Below, in pieces: positions 45,151-54,785 of a DNA stretch of 64,000 bases. Each line of letters opens with the position of its first letter. The first letter of the stretch is position 1. A program made the position numbers and the translations under genes. The notes under the pieces are model-generated. The model was not told where the DNA came from. It made no database searches and saw only the letters and a program-made list of their open reading frames with translations. The DNA comes from Gimesia fumaroli (GTDB lineage: Bacteria > Planctomycetota > Planctomycetia > Planctomycetales > Planctomycetaceae): assembly GCF_007754425.1 (NCBI RefSeq), contig NZ_CP037452.1:6117164-6181163 (forward strand), given 5' to 3'.

Positions 45151-48100
45151 TCAGGATGATGGTGCGAGATTATAGGTCGGATCAAAACTTTGTTGCAATA
45201 CCGATTTGAGCTCTAACATGATTGTTTCCACATCAACGGCAGAAACCGGCAACGGTATGTACGCCGATTTATGATCTACAATGCGAACTGGAATCCGATT
45301 CTGATTGCTTTTTGCCAGTGCCAGGATATGATTTTTGTCCCGATAGCCTAAAACAGCGAAGTTTTCTTCCAGGCGAATACTATCTACCTGCCACTGCTGT
45401 GCCAGGATTTGTAATTCTTTCAAAATCAATAATTGTCGCACAGGGTGGGGAATATTCCCGAAGCGATCCTCGAATTCTGTCTCCAGATCCGCCAATTCAT
45501 CCAGAGAACGAATCGCGGATAACCGCCGATACATTTCAATTTTGATGCGGCCAGGGGGGATATAATCCGAAGGCAGGTAGGCGGTACAAGGCAGATCGAT
45601 GGCGACGTGATGGTGTTCCCGCAGGGGCTCGTTTTTCAGTCTTTTACAGGCATTTTCCAGCAGTTGGCAATACAGTTCATACCCAACTGCGGAAATATGG
45701 CCACTTTGCTCGGTTCCCAGGATATTCCCGGCCCCTCGAATTTCCAGGTCGCGCATCGCGATTTTAAACCCGGCCCCCAGCTCGCTGTATTCTTCAATCG
45801 CTTTAAGCCGTTTCGCAGCCACAGGCGTCAGTATCTGCCCATCGCGTAACAGCAGATAACAATAGGCCCGATGATGCGACCTCCCCACACGTCCGCGGAG
45901 TTGGTGCAGATCCGAAAGTCCATGATTGCCGGCATCGTGAATGAACATGGTATTGGCATTCGGTATATCCAGCCCGCTCTCAATGATGGTGGTGCAGACA
46001 AAGATATCAACTCGACCGGATACGAAGTCGTACATGGCCGCTTCGAGTTCGGATTCTTTCATCTGCCCATGCCCGATCCCGATCGTGGCTTCAGGAACAA
46101 TTTGCTGAATCCGGTCTGCATACTTCTGTAAATCGTGGACCCGGTTATGCACAAAATAAACCTGCCCGTTTCGATTCAATTCGCGCACCATCGCATGCCG
46201 GATCAGTTCGGGATCAAAGCGGGAGATGCGTGTTTCGATCGGAACGCGATCACGGGGCGCTGTGGTCAAGTTGGAAATATCGCGTATCCCCAATAACGAC
46301 ATATGCAGAGTCCGCGGCACCGGAGTCGCGCTCAGGGTGAGCACATCAATCTGCAGTCTGAGGGACTTCAGCATTTCTTTTGCTTCCACACCAAACCGCT
46401 GTTCCTCATCAATAATCAGCAGACCTAGATCTTTAAATTTGATATCTTTCTGAATCAAGCGATGTGTGCCGATCACCAGATCGACACTACCCGAGGCCAT
46501 GCCTTCCAGTGTCTTTCGCTGTTCCTTTTTTGTTTTGAAACGCGAGAGACCTTCAATGGTGATTGGATAATCGGCCATCCGCTCGCTGAAGGTCCGCGTA
46601 TGCTGCTCGGCCAGAACCGTTGTGGGGACCAGCACGGCAACCTGCTTTCCTGAATCGATGGCTTTAAAAGCAGCACGGATCGCAACCTCGGTTTTACCAT
46701 AACCAACGTCACCGCAGATCAAACGATCCATGGGTTGAGGTCGCTCCATATCATGTCGAATATCATTGATGGCATGCAGTTGATCGGTGGTTTCTGTATA
46801 GGGAAACGAAGCTTCAAATTCTTTTTGCCAGTGACTGTCGGGAGGATAAGCGATGCCTGGTTGAGCCGAACGCATAGCCTGCATGCGTAACATATCGCTG
46901 GCCATATCCCTGACGGCCTGCGCCGCTTTTTCCTTTTTGTTCGCCCAGCTTTTCCCCCCCAACTTGGACAGTTGAGGAATGTGTTTTCCACCCCCGATAT
47001 ATTTTTGCACAAGATGAACCAGAGAGACCGGCACATACATTTGCACTTTATCACGAAACTCCAAAGAGAGATGTTCTTCGCGACAGCCATCCTTCTCGAG
47101 GAGCTCCAAACCTTTGAAACGGGCAATGCCGTGTGAGAGATGTACGACAAAATCGCCCACATTCAAATCGAGAAAATTGTCGATGGCCCGGCTTTCGACT
47201 TTTCGCTTGCGCGGCTTGTGTCGGATATCAGCGCGGCCAAAGAGCTCATGATCACTTAACACGACCAGATGTTCGGAAACAATCCGAAAGCCCAAAGCCA
47301 GATTCCCAATACAGGTTGTCACGCGGCCGCTGATTTCCAGCTCAGACTCATTCAGGATCTCACGCAGCCGATCTTCTTCGCCCTGGTTATGACAACAGAC
47401 GACAACGCGATCATGAGGACCGGTGATCGAAGCCAGTTCTTCAATCATTTCTGACTTCGCGCGCGTAAAACGCTCAATCGATTCAATCTGTAAATGGCAA
47501 GAGATCTCTGTTGATTCAGCAGAAATGGGCGCGATCGTTACGGATGGAAAATCGGTGCAGCGGGACATCATCGCGGGCACACTGAATAATCCTCGCGGAT
47601 TTTCGAGCCGGTCCAGATATCGTCTGCCTTCATCAACCAGTTCTGGGAGTTCCACTAGAACAATACAGGTATTCTTCGGTAAATTGTCCAGCAGGCTTTC
47701 CGAAGCGGACTCATCCAGATCCCTGGCTAGCGTACGTCCTTGCGAATGTTCCTCAGCCGCGGAGACCGGGGAAATCAGCGTTAGATCAACCGATTCGCAA
47801 GTCTCGACAGTTCTCTGTGTTTCCACATCAAACTGTCTGATCGACTCGACTTCGTCGCCAAAAAATTCAATTCGCAGAGGAAGCGTGGCATCGGGAGAGA
47901 AAATATCCAGAATGCCGCCATGCATACTGAATTCGCCCGGCAGTTCAATTGCCGTTGTCCGTTCGAATCCACGCTCGATAAGCCAACTCATGAAGGGATC
48001 TGTGTCAATTTCATCCCCCACCCGAATCCTGCGAGTTGCTTCGCGACGTTTTTGACGACTGGGAACAGGCTGCAGTAAAGCGGGAAACGAAGTCACAATC

Positions 48101-48492
48101 ACCGGCGGGATACTATCCGCATTCTGATCGAGTGGTACCAGTTGATTCAGTACCCTCAGGCGACCACCAAAAACCGAGTCCGCGACATCATGTTCGTCAG
48201 GTAAGGTTTCCCAAGCAGGGAACAGATCCGGGCTTCTTCCCAGAAAACTGGTAAGGTCGCCACTGAATTCGTCGATTTCTCCCAGGCGAGGAAGGACGAT
48301 TAAAACAGGAGATTTCACTGTTTCTGCAATCGTCGCTGCAGTCAGCGCGCACGATCCTCCCCAGGCTCCATCAATTGTCCCGCTTTGACCTGACTGGAGA
48401 GCCGCAACCACAGCGGCGAATCCTTCGCTTCGGCTTAAAACGGGAACCAGATCCTGCATCGACTGAATCTGACTGTCGATTGGTTTGGTCAT
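45151..48492 (-). CDS. mfd: Transcription-repair coupling factor
   Basis: 1,113 residues from the ATG at 48492 (a TTG two codons earlier is not needed). It displaces stalled RNA polymerase at DNA lesions and recruits UvrA. Order: UvrB-like domains, the RNA-polymerase-interacting CarD-like domain (LNVGDFVVHLSHGIARFKGL), translocase domains with Walker A GDVGYGKTEVA and DExx box LLIIDEEQRFG, RecG-type motif VFVCTTIIESGLDIPNANT and the C-terminal TRCF domain. The ~210-base gap upstream separates it from aroB on the other strand. Full length, no defect seen. Confidence 0.97.
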   Translation of the reverse strand: MTKPIDSQIQSMQDLVPVLSRSEGFAAVVAALQSGQSGTIDGAWGGSCALTAATIAETVKSPVLIVLPRLGEIDEFSGDLTSFLGRSPDLFPAWETLPDEHDVADSVFGGRLRVLNQLVPLDQNADSIPPVIVTSFPALLQPVPSRQKRREATRRIRVGDEIDTDPFMSWLIERGFERTTAIELPGEFSMHGGILDIFSPDATLPLRIEFFGDEVESIRQFDVETQRTVETCESVDLTLISPVSAAEEHSQGRTLARDLDESASESLLDNLPKNTCIVLVELPELVDEGRRYLDRLENPRGLFSVPAMMSRCTDFPSVTIAPISAESTEISCHLQIESIERFTRAKSEMIEELASITGPHDRVVVCCHNQGEEDRLREILNESELEISGRVTTCIGNLALGFRIVSEHLVVLSDHELFGRADIRHKPRKRKVESRAIDNFLDLNVGDFVVHLSHGIARFKGLELLEKDGCREEHLSLEFRDKVQMYVPVSLVHLVQKYIGGGKHIPQLSKLGGKSWANKKEKAAQAVRDMASDMLRMQAMRSAQPGIAYPPDSHWQKEFEASFPYTETTDQLHAINDIRHDMERPQPMDRLICGDVGYGKTEVAIRAAFKAIDSGKQVAVLVPTTVLAEQHTRTFSERMADYPITIEGLSRFKTKKEQRKTLEGMASGSVDLVIGTHRLIQKDIKFKDLGLLIIDEEQRFGVEAKEMLKSLRLQIDVLTLSATPVPRTLHMSLLGIRDISNLTTAPRDRVPIETRISRFDPELIRHAMVRELNRNGQVYFVHNRVHDLQKYADRIQQIVPEATIGIGHGQMKESELEAAMYDFVSGRVDIFVCTTIIESGLDIPNANTMFIHDAGNHGLSDLHQLRGRVGRSHHRAYCYLLLRDGQILTPVAAKRLKAIEEYSELGAGFKIAMRDLEIRGAGNILGTEQSGHISAVGYELYCQLLENACKRLKNEPLREHHHVAIDLPCTAYLPSDYIPPGRIKIEMYRRLSAIRSLDELADLETEFEDRFGNIPHPVRQLLILKELQILAQQWQVDSIRLEENFAVLGYRDKNHILALAKSNQNRIPVRIVDHKSAYIPLPVSAVDVETIMLELKSVLQQSFDPTYNLAPSS

Positions 48493-48708
48493 GTTCAAAA
48501 TAATTTTAGCAAGCAGTGTGAAATTGTCACGTGCTCAACTCGAAAAACATGATTGCGTCACGTTTTCCAGACCATCCGGCGTGACTTCAAGGCAGCGCAA
48601 AGCTAGGATAGAAGGACTTGAGTCACTGATTACAAGGCGGAATGGAAGACCGATTTCATAAGAACGGCGTACAGACTTGCCTGATTTTACCATAAAGAGG
48701 GAAACAAC

Positions 48709-49881
48709 GTGTCTGATAGTTACGATGTCAATGTTGCTCTGGGGCCGCGCAGTTATCATATTTCCGTTGTGAGTGACCAGTTCGACCAGTTCGCAGAAAC
48801 ACTGGAAACCTGGATGAACAATAACCCGGCATTCCGGAATTCCGTGAAGGAAGGCAACAAAACCGCATTCATTGTCACCGATCGGAACCTGTCGACATTA
48901 CATACCCCCAAAATTGAAAACAGTCTTAAAACAAAGGGCTGGAAATGGGAAACCGCGGTCATTGAATCTGGTGAGAAATCGAAATCTCTGGCCGTAATTT
49001 CCAGTCTTTACGACCGACTGGTGGAGCTGAAGGCAGATCGCCAGACCGTTCTCATCGCAGTTGGGGGAGGCGTGACCGGGGATGCCGCGGGCTTTGTTGC
49101 TGCCACCTATGTCCGTGGACTACCTTTTGTTCAAGTACCAACCTCCTTGCTGGCACATGTTGACAGTTCCGTTGGAGGAAAAGTCGGCGTGAATCATCCA
49201 CAGGCGAAAAATCTCATCGGCGCCTTTTATCAACCACTGGGCGTGTTCATTGATACCTCAACGCTCGAAACGCTTCCCGAACGGGATTATCGAAGCGGAC
49301 TTGCAGAAATCGTAAAATATGGCGTCATTCTGGATTCCAAATTCTTTCAATACCTGGAACAGAATATTGAAGCACTGAATCAACGATCGCCTGACGCACT
49401 GCGAACCGTCATTGCCCGAAGCTGTGAGTTAAAAGCGGAAGTGGTCGAACAGGACGAGTATGAACGGACCGGCTTACGGGCCATTTTGAATTATGGTCAT
49501 ACCTTTGCCCACGCATTTGAAGCGCTCTGTGGCTACGGAGAGCTGATGCACGGCGAAGCGGTCTCCATTGGGATGGTCTACGCCAGTTACCTGGCTGAAA
49601 AGCTGAATTTGATCCCTCATTCAGACACAAAACGCCAGATTGAGCTCCTCCAGGCTCTGGGATTACCAGTTTCATTGCCGGAAGGAACCTGTTTGGAAAC
49701 CGATGAAATCATCGACCGCATGAAACTGGATAAGAAAACCGTTGGTGGTAAATTGCGATTTGTTCTTCCCACCTGTATCGGACGGGTGGAAGTCTTCAAA
49801 GATATTTCGGAGTCACTTGTACGAGAAGTGCTTGAAGAATTAGCACAAACCAAAGCCCGCAATGATGACTTTCAAATCTAA
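48709..49881 (+). CDS. aroB: 3-dehydroquinate synthase
   Basis: 390 residues; GTG start preceded by GAGGG at about 8 bases. Second step of the shikimate pathway: DAHP to 3-dehydroquinate, with NAD+ and a divalent metal. Signatures: LIAVGGGVTGDAAGFVAATY, VPTSLLAHVDSSVGGKVGVN, KNLIGAFYQP and the metal-ligand region LRAILNYGHTFAHAFEALCG followed by HGEAVSIGM. The N-terminus extends ~25 residues beyond the minimal domain. Divergent from mfd. Confidence 0.96.
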   Translation: MSDSYDVNVALGPRSYHISVVSDQFDQFAETLETWMNNNPAFRNSVKEGNKTAFIVTDRNLSTLHTPKIENSLKTKGWKWETAVIESGEKSKSLAVISSLYDRLVELKADRQTVLIAVGGGVTGDAAGFVAATYVRGLPFVQVPTSLLAHVDSSVGGKVGVNHPQAKNLIGAFYQPLGVFIDTSTLETLPERDYRSGLAEIVKYGVILDSKFFQYLEQNIEALNQRSPDALRTVIARSCELKAEVVEQDEYERTGLRAILNYGHTFAHAFEALCGYGELMHGEAVSIGMVYASYLAEKLNLIPHSDTKRQIELLQALGLPVSLPEGTCLETDEIIDRMKLDKKTVGGKLRFVLPTCIGRVEVFKDISESLVREVLEELAQTKARNDDFQI

Positions 49882-50224
49882 GTCTCGATTCCTTATAGAA
49901 AATGACTGAATTTGAGCGTAGGTCATTCACCTCAATTTTCAAATCACGAACAGTGTATTAATACCTACCTACATACAGAATTTCCTTATTTCCAGGTCCC
50001 TTCCACTCTATCAACCGGTATACCTGTCAGAACCGATATAAAAACCCCCTCCAATTCGCCTTGTTGATGATCAGCGTTGGTTTCTCTCAAAAATAGAACC
50101 TAACCTTTATTCTAAGCCTGCTGATTTAATTCTTTCATGTAAGAGTTTGCGCTGTCAATCCGATGATCGTGCTTCAGATTTAATCATTTTTGACGCGTTT
50201 ATCACAGGAAAAAGGTATCGATCC
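49882..50224. other. Gap upstream of the Hpt gene
   Basis: 343 bases without a supported gene. The region 50147-50224 is in frame with the Hpt gene but lacks a ribosome site; it probably contains the promoter of the Hpt/receiver/PilZ cluster. Confidence 0.4.
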
Positions 50225-50614
50225 ATGACAAGCTTAGACTTGGCTTCTACTGACGGGCAATGGCGTTTAATTAACCGGGAGCAGGTTCTGGATATGGCGG
50301 TGGGGGATGTGGAATTCCTCGCTGAAATGATCGAACTGTTCTTCAGCTATGTCCCGCAGCAGATGAATGATATTAAGCAGGCCGTTGAAAATAATGATTC
50401 TCAAGAGCTGGCAGAAGCGGCACACGCCTGTAAGGGAACCGTTGGAAACTATACCAAACTGGAGCCCTACCTCCTGCTACAAGCATTGGAGAATGATGGG
50501 AAGTCAGAACAACTGGATGAATCTCAGATCAAATACAATTCACTTGAAAAAGAAATTTCACAACTCATTGCTGAATTAAAGACATTGATGGCGCAAGAGT
50601 GTAGCAATGTTTGA
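50225..50614 (+). CDS. Hpt-domain phosphotransfer protein
   Basis: 129 residues from the ATG at 50225 (AAGG about 9 bases upstream). A single histidine phosphotransfer four-helix domain: ELFFSYVPQQMNDIKQAVEN, the phosphoryl-accepting H in AEAAHACKGTVGNYT and a C-terminal helix LEKEISQLIAELKTLM. It relays phosphate between receivers. No histidine kinase is adjacent, so its donor must be encoded elsewhere; the next gene is a receiver protein 40 bases downstream. Confidence 0.85.
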   Translation: MTSLDLASTDGQWRLINREQVLDMAVGDVEFLAEMIELFFSYVPQQMNDIKQAVENNDSQELAEAAHACKGTVGNYTKLEPYLLLQALENDGKSEQLDESQIKYNSLEKEISQLIAELKTLMAQECSNV

Positions 50615-50654
50615 TCATCGTCAGCGCATGTAGGTTTAACCCAAAGGCAATAAA

Positions 50655-51248
50655 ATGAAGATCTTAGTTGTAGATGATGTTGGTTACACATGCCATTTCC
50701 ATTCACGCCTTGTTGAAAAGTTTGGCTATACCGCCTGCTCGGCTACATCTGGCTACGAAGCTTTAAACTATTTAAAGACCGACAATGACATTAGCATCGT
50801 GGTCTCAGACTTGATGATGCGCGGCATGGATGGAGTGGACCTCTTTCAGGAAGCACAGAATCTGGAACGTTTTACCGACGAAGGACAACTCGATCCACCC
50901 CAGTTCATTCTGATGACCGCGTTACGTATGGAAAAAAACTCGCAGGATAAAGATGTCCAACGTCTGAAACTGGCGAAAGAGTTAGGCGTGTCGAAGATCA
51001 TGTTTAAGCCACTCGATCAGGATGAACTTGAAGCCACCTTAAAAGACATGGCCATGGGAGCCCCCAGCACTGCCTCCAGTGGGAAATCTCTGGATCTGTT
51101 TACTCCAACTCAAAAGTTGAAAGACGCCGTCAAAGAAATCATTGACTCTGGAAATGGGGGCGCCGCAGAGCAGTTTATTGAATGCTTAAATGAAGAAGTG
51201 ACAAGTCTGCAGAATTTTCTGGAGAAGCTGGAAACCGTTGAAAATTAA
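50655..51248 (+). CDS. Response regulator with helical C-terminus
   Basis: 197 residues. Receiver domain about 1-125: acidic pocket DD (MKILVVDD), phospho-acceptor D near residue 52 in IVVSDLMMRGMDG, T in ILMTALR and K in KIMFKPLDQDE. No DNA-binding output domain; the last ~60 residues are helical (TPTQKLKDAVKEIIDSGNGG). It likely signals through phosphorylation-dependent protein contacts, with the upstream Hpt protein as partner. Confidence 0.9.
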   Translation: MKILVVDDVGYTCHFHSRLVEKFGYTACSATSGYEALNYLKTDNDISIVVSDLMMRGMDGVDLFQEAQNLERFTDEGQLDPPQFILMTALRMEKNSQDKDVQRLKLAKELGVSKIMFKPLDQDELEATLKDMAMGAPSTASSGKSLDLFTPTQKLKDAVKEIIDSGNGGAAEQFIECLNEEVTSLQNFLEKLETVEN

Positions 51249-51442
51249 ACGTTTACAAAACACAACATCGAACGAACAAATGCAAATACTTTGATTTGTC
51301 TACTGGAGGGATTTGACTCGTTTTAAACGAGACCTATAGTTCCAATATCAGAGATCTATACAAACCTTGACCTTAACAGGAAACCAAACCATCTTGGTTG
51401 AAAATCGTATTCAACCTGACAACTTTTATTTGGACGCGGCGA

Positions 51443-51850
51443 ATGAGCCTGATTAACCTGGAACAATATTCAGAGAAGCAGAACCGTGCGATTTCGCGCG
51501 TATTGGATTCATTGGATCGTCTCGATAGACGAATGAACCTCCATTACTCAAATAAGCGTGCGCACGAACGCAAAGACTTCCGTGGAATCGTCTGGATCTC
51601 CATTCCCGATGAGGAGTATGCCGAAGAGGGCACAGTCAATTCAATCAAAGTCTGGTCCCGCTCCATTTCGCAATCTGGTCTGTCTTTCATTTATCCCTTG
51701 CCGATTTATCAGAAAAACATTCACGTGGGTATTCCCGTCCAGGGCGATCAAGTTACGTGGTTCCGAGCAGAGATCGTCAGACAAAAGGAAATCGAAGAAG
51801 AACACTTCTGGGAATATGGGGTCCGGTTCCAGGGAAAAGTGATCGCATAA
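51443..51850 (+). CDS. PilZ-like domain protein
   Basis: 135 residues from the ATG at 51443 (the site GGACG upstream is modest). After a helical N-terminus (LDSLDRLDRRMNLHYSNK), residues ~40-130 resemble a PilZ c-di-GMP receptor: a basic arginine patch RAHERKDFRG (the RxxxR part) and SRSISQSGLSF in the position of the (D/N)xSxxG motif. Key residues are imperfect, so ligand binding is inferred. It probably links the Hpt/receiver pair to a cyclic-di-GMP response such as attachment or motility. Confidence 0.68.
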   Translation: MSLINLEQYSEKQNRAISRVLDSLDRLDRRMNLHYSNKRAHERKDFRGIVWISIPDEEYAEEGTVNSIKVWSRSISQSGLSFIYPLPIYQKNIHVGIPVQGDQVTWFRAEIVRQKEIEEEHFWEYGVRFQGKVIA

Positions 51851-51959
51851 GACCTTTCCCTCTTTCCTTGCTGTCTGTTGATTTCAGACAAAATATCAAC
51901 GTATGATTGTCTGCTTCTTTTTACGAGACATTCTATCCTGATCAACGGACAAGAGACGT

Positions 51960-52697
51960 GTGTCCCCAACTGTGGAAAACCCGGGAATGGACGACCAGAC
52001 TGGTATCATTCACAAAAACTACTCCAAGATTCAAAGCTGCATCAATGCGGCCTGCCAGCGCTCACATCGTTCCCCGGAATCAGTCACGTTCATTGCAGTG
52101 ACAAAATATGCCCGCCTGGAATGGGTCCACGCGTTATTAGAACTGGGATGTACTCATTTGGGTGAAAGCCGCACTCCGCAACTGGAAGAACGGGCTTCTC
52201 TTCTCCCCGCTGATCTACACTGGCATTTCATCGGCCCACTGCAACGTAATAAAGTCAGACGGACGGTCCAGCACAGCAGCCTGATTCATTCGGTAGATTC
52301 CCTGAAGCTACTCTCGACCATCGATCGTATTGCCGCAGAATCTAATTTACAACCACGAGTACTGATCGAGGTCAATCTTGCCGGCGAAACCAATAAAAAA
52401 GGATTCTCTCGCGAGGAACTCGTATCCAACTGGAGTTCCCTGTGCGATCACGCTCACGTTAAGTTAGAGGGGCTGATGACGATGGCACCACATACAGCCG
52501 ACCCTGAACTGGCTCGCCCTGTCTTTCGAGAATTATCACAGCTTCGCGACCAACTCCAGGTGATCTCCCCCGCGCAGATCTCTCTGCACGAGCTCTCGAT
52601 GGGTATGAGTGGAGATTTCGAAGTTGCCATTGAAGAAGGGGCTACGCTAATCCGAATCGGCAGTGCCTTGTATGAAGGATTAGAATCCGGGAGTTGA
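51960..52697 (+). CDS. YggS-family PLP-homeostasis protein
   Basis: 245 residues. PLP-binding fold-type III barrel with the lysine in FIAVTKYARLEWVH and typical LGESRTPQLEERASL, LHWHFIGPLQRNKVR and LHELSMGMSGDFEVAIEEG. Family members bind pyridoxal phosphate and maintain vitamin B6 balance without being enzymes. Start has no decisive ribosome site; a start at residue 10 (MDDQTGIIHKNYSK) is possible. Next gene is a DUF167 protein 9 bases downstream, a common pairing. Confidence 0.93.
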   Translation: MSPTVENPGMDDQTGIIHKNYSKIQSCINAACQRSHRSPESVTFIAVTKYARLEWVHALLELGCTHLGESRTPQLEERASLLPADLHWHFIGPLQRNKVRRTVQHSSLIHSVDSLKLLSTIDRIAAESNLQPRVLIEVNLAGETNKKGFSREELVSNWSSLCDHAHVKLEGLMTMAPHTADPELARPVFRELSQLRDQLQVISPAQISLHELSMGMSGDFEVAIEEGATLIRIGSALYEGLESGS

Positions 52698-52706
52698 GTA
52701 CACGAC

Positions 52707-53021
52707 GTGACCACAGACTTACAGCTTGAATTTGATGGTACAGCCGTTCTGCTTCCCGTGCGGGCACAGCCTAAATCCAGCAAGAACCGGATTGACGGAA
52801 TCCATGACGGCAGACTGAAAGTCTGTGTCACGCAGGCTCCGGAAAAAGGCAAAGCGAACAAAGCACTGCTGAAAGTGATCAAGGACGGCCTCAACCTCAG
52901 ACGTTCACAAATCGAACTGCATAAAGGGGAAACGGCGGGGCTGAAAGTATTCCGCATCACCGAAATCACGCCCGATGAACTGCATCAAAAAATTCGGGAT
53001 GCCCTGAACAAATCTGGTTAA
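52707..53021 (+). CDS. DUF167 (YggU-like) protein
   Basis: 104 residues. Family features: AVLLPVRAQPKSSKNRIDGI, LKVCVTQAPEKGKANKALLK and IELHKGETAGLKVFRITE. Small cytoplasmic protein of unknown role, usually encoded beside YggS or YggT. Starts with GTG right after the YggS stop, so probably co-translated with it. Confidence 0.9.
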   Translation: MTTDLQLEFDGTAVLLPVRAQPKSSKNRIDGIHDGRLKVCVTQAPEKGKANKALLKVIKDGLNLRRSQIELHKGETAGLKVFRITEITPDELHQKIRDALNKSG

Positions 53022-53303
53022 CTTCGCTAGCCGGGATCGGTCTAAAACGGAGTCCTCATAGACTCTATTCCACTGTTGGGGCGCTGAGCTGAAGCACGAA
53101 CCAATGGCGTCCTGATCAGGAATTTTCAACCGTAGATTGCAGCGACATGAACGGGCTCATATAATCATCAGTAATGCGTCCGTATCTTTCCCCAAGAGGC
53201 CCTCGCTTTGTTTTCTGAAAGCCCACATACAGAAAGTGCCTGCGAGAATCTCGATTTAATTCCCCACCTGGTCTACAAGATCTCACAAAAGGACTATTTG
53301 ACT

Positions 53304-54617
53304 ATGAGTTATTCAATGCCCGTTCGCCTGCTCATGGGAGCCTTACTGGTTTGCGGACTTTCCCTGTCATCCAATGCGGCTGAGCCCACTCAACTTTCAA
53401 AGTCATGGGAGCAATGGAGAGGCCCTGATCGCCAGAATCATTCCACTGATACAGGACTTCTGAAAGACTGGAATGCGACTCCCCCAAAACTCGTCTGGAC
53501 CGCCACTGGTCTGGGTAAAGGCTACGCCAGTGTTTCCATTAAGGACAACCGCCTGTTTACTACGGGGAATCTTCCGGAAGGCCAGGCTGTAATCGCCATC
53601 AATACTGATGACGGGAAAATTCTGTGGAAAACAAACCTGCTGGATTTGAACCCAAAACACGGCTATCCCGGCGCACGCTGCACTCCTTCCATCGACGGAG
53701 ATCGATTGTATGCGATTTCTTCCAATGGTGCGATTTCCTGCCTGAGTGTTGAAGACGGGGAAATCATCTGGACGAAGAACTTCGAAGAGGAATGGGACGG
53801 AAAAATGATGTCCAAATGGGGTTTTTCGGAATCTCCCCTCGTCGATGGCGACCTCGTGATCTGCACACCCGGTGGAAAAGATGCCATGATGGTCGCTTTA
53901 GATAAAACAACGGGAAAAGAAGTCTGGAAAACCTCGGTCTCCGATCTGGGGGAAAAAGGCAAAGACGGTGCCGGTTATTCTTCGATCGTGATTTCGAATG
54001 CCGGCGGTGTAAAGCAATACGTCCAACTCACTGGACGTGGGCTGATTGGCGTTCGTGCCAGTGATGGAAAATTGTTGTGGAACTATAATCCGGTTGCGAA
54101 CGGCGTTGCCAACATCCCCACACCCATTGTTTCCGGAGACTATGTCTTCACCTCAACGGGGTACGGCACGGGAAGTGCCCTGGTGAAACTTTCAAAAGAG
54201 GGTGACGGAATTAAAGCCGAAGAAGTTTATTTCCTTGATCCCAAAACGCTGCAAAATCACCACGGTGGTCTGATCCTGTATAAAGATCATATCTATTGTG
54301 GACACGGACACGGCAAAGGCTTTCCGATCTGTGTAGAATTGAAAACAGGCAAGATCGTCTGGGGCAAAAGAGAAGATAAAATTCGAGGCGAAGGATCTGG
54401 TTCTGCGGCAACAACCCTGGCCGATGGGCACCTGATTTTCCGGTACGAGAGTGGAGACCTGGCTTTGATAGAAGCGACCCCTGAAGGCTATAAACTAAAG
54501 GGCAGCTTCAAAGCAGATCAGGTTTTAGGAAAAGCCTGGGCACATCCGGTGGTCTGTGGCGGAAAACTTTATCTGCGCGAACAGGATGTTCTGATGTGTT
54601 ACGACGTGAAAGAATAA
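53304..54617 (+). CDS. Secreted PQQ-like beta-propeller protein
   Basis: 437 residues from the ATG at 53304 (AGGA about 11 bases upstream); the longer start at 53208 puts 32 odd residues before the signal peptide VRLLMGALLVCGLSLSSNAA. The rest is a WD/PQQ-type beta-propeller built from repeats like VIAINTDDGKILWKTNLL, AISSNGAISCLSVEDGEIIW and ALDKTTGKEVWKTSV, the form planctomycetes use in many secreted proteins. No PQQ-dehydrogenase catalytic region is present, so it is more likely a scaffold or binding protein. A strong terminator follows. Confidence 0.88.
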   Translation: MSYSMPVRLLMGALLVCGLSLSSNAAEPTQLSKSWEQWRGPDRQNHSTDTGLLKDWNATPPKLVWTATGLGKGYASVSIKDNRLFTTGNLPEGQAVIAINTDDGKILWKTNLLDLNPKHGYPGARCTPSIDGDRLYAISSNGAISCLSVEDGEIIWTKNFEEEWDGKMMSKWGFSESPLVDGDLVICTPGGKDAMMVALDKTTGKEVWKTSVSDLGEKGKDGAGYSSIVISNAGGVKQYVQLTGRGLIGVRASDGKLLWNYNPVANGVANIPTPIVSGDYVFTSTGYGTGSALVKLSKEGDGIKAEEVYFLDPKTLQNHHGGLILYKDHIYCGHGHGKGFPICVELKTGKIVWGKREDKIRGEGSGSAATTLADGHLIFRYESGDLALIEATPEGYKLKGSFKADQVLGKAWAHPVVCGGKLYLREQDVLMCYDVKE

Positions 54618-54643
54618 TCCTCGATCAAGAGATCGGTCAAATA

Positions 54644-54681
54644 AAAAACGCTCTGTCGAAACATCTCGACAGAGCGTTTTT
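54644..54681. terminator. Intrinsic terminator between the PQQ gene and the ExbD-like gene
   Basis: An 11-bp perfect stem CGCTCTGTCGA / TCGACAGAGCG with a 6-base loop, flanked by AAAAA and TTTTT, so it can act in both directions for the convergent genes. Confidence 0.92.
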
Positions 54682-54785
54682 AAATTGTATCGTCAGCAGA
54701 TCCCCTATGAATCTCAGTGGCGCGTTCAAAATCAAAGCAGTCCCTGTTGAGAGGGCTTTGCGTGACTGATGTTTTCAGAAACAGC

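Noticed and set aside
45222..48254. Several plus-strand frames of 60-210 codons
   Set aside because: All are antisense to mfd.
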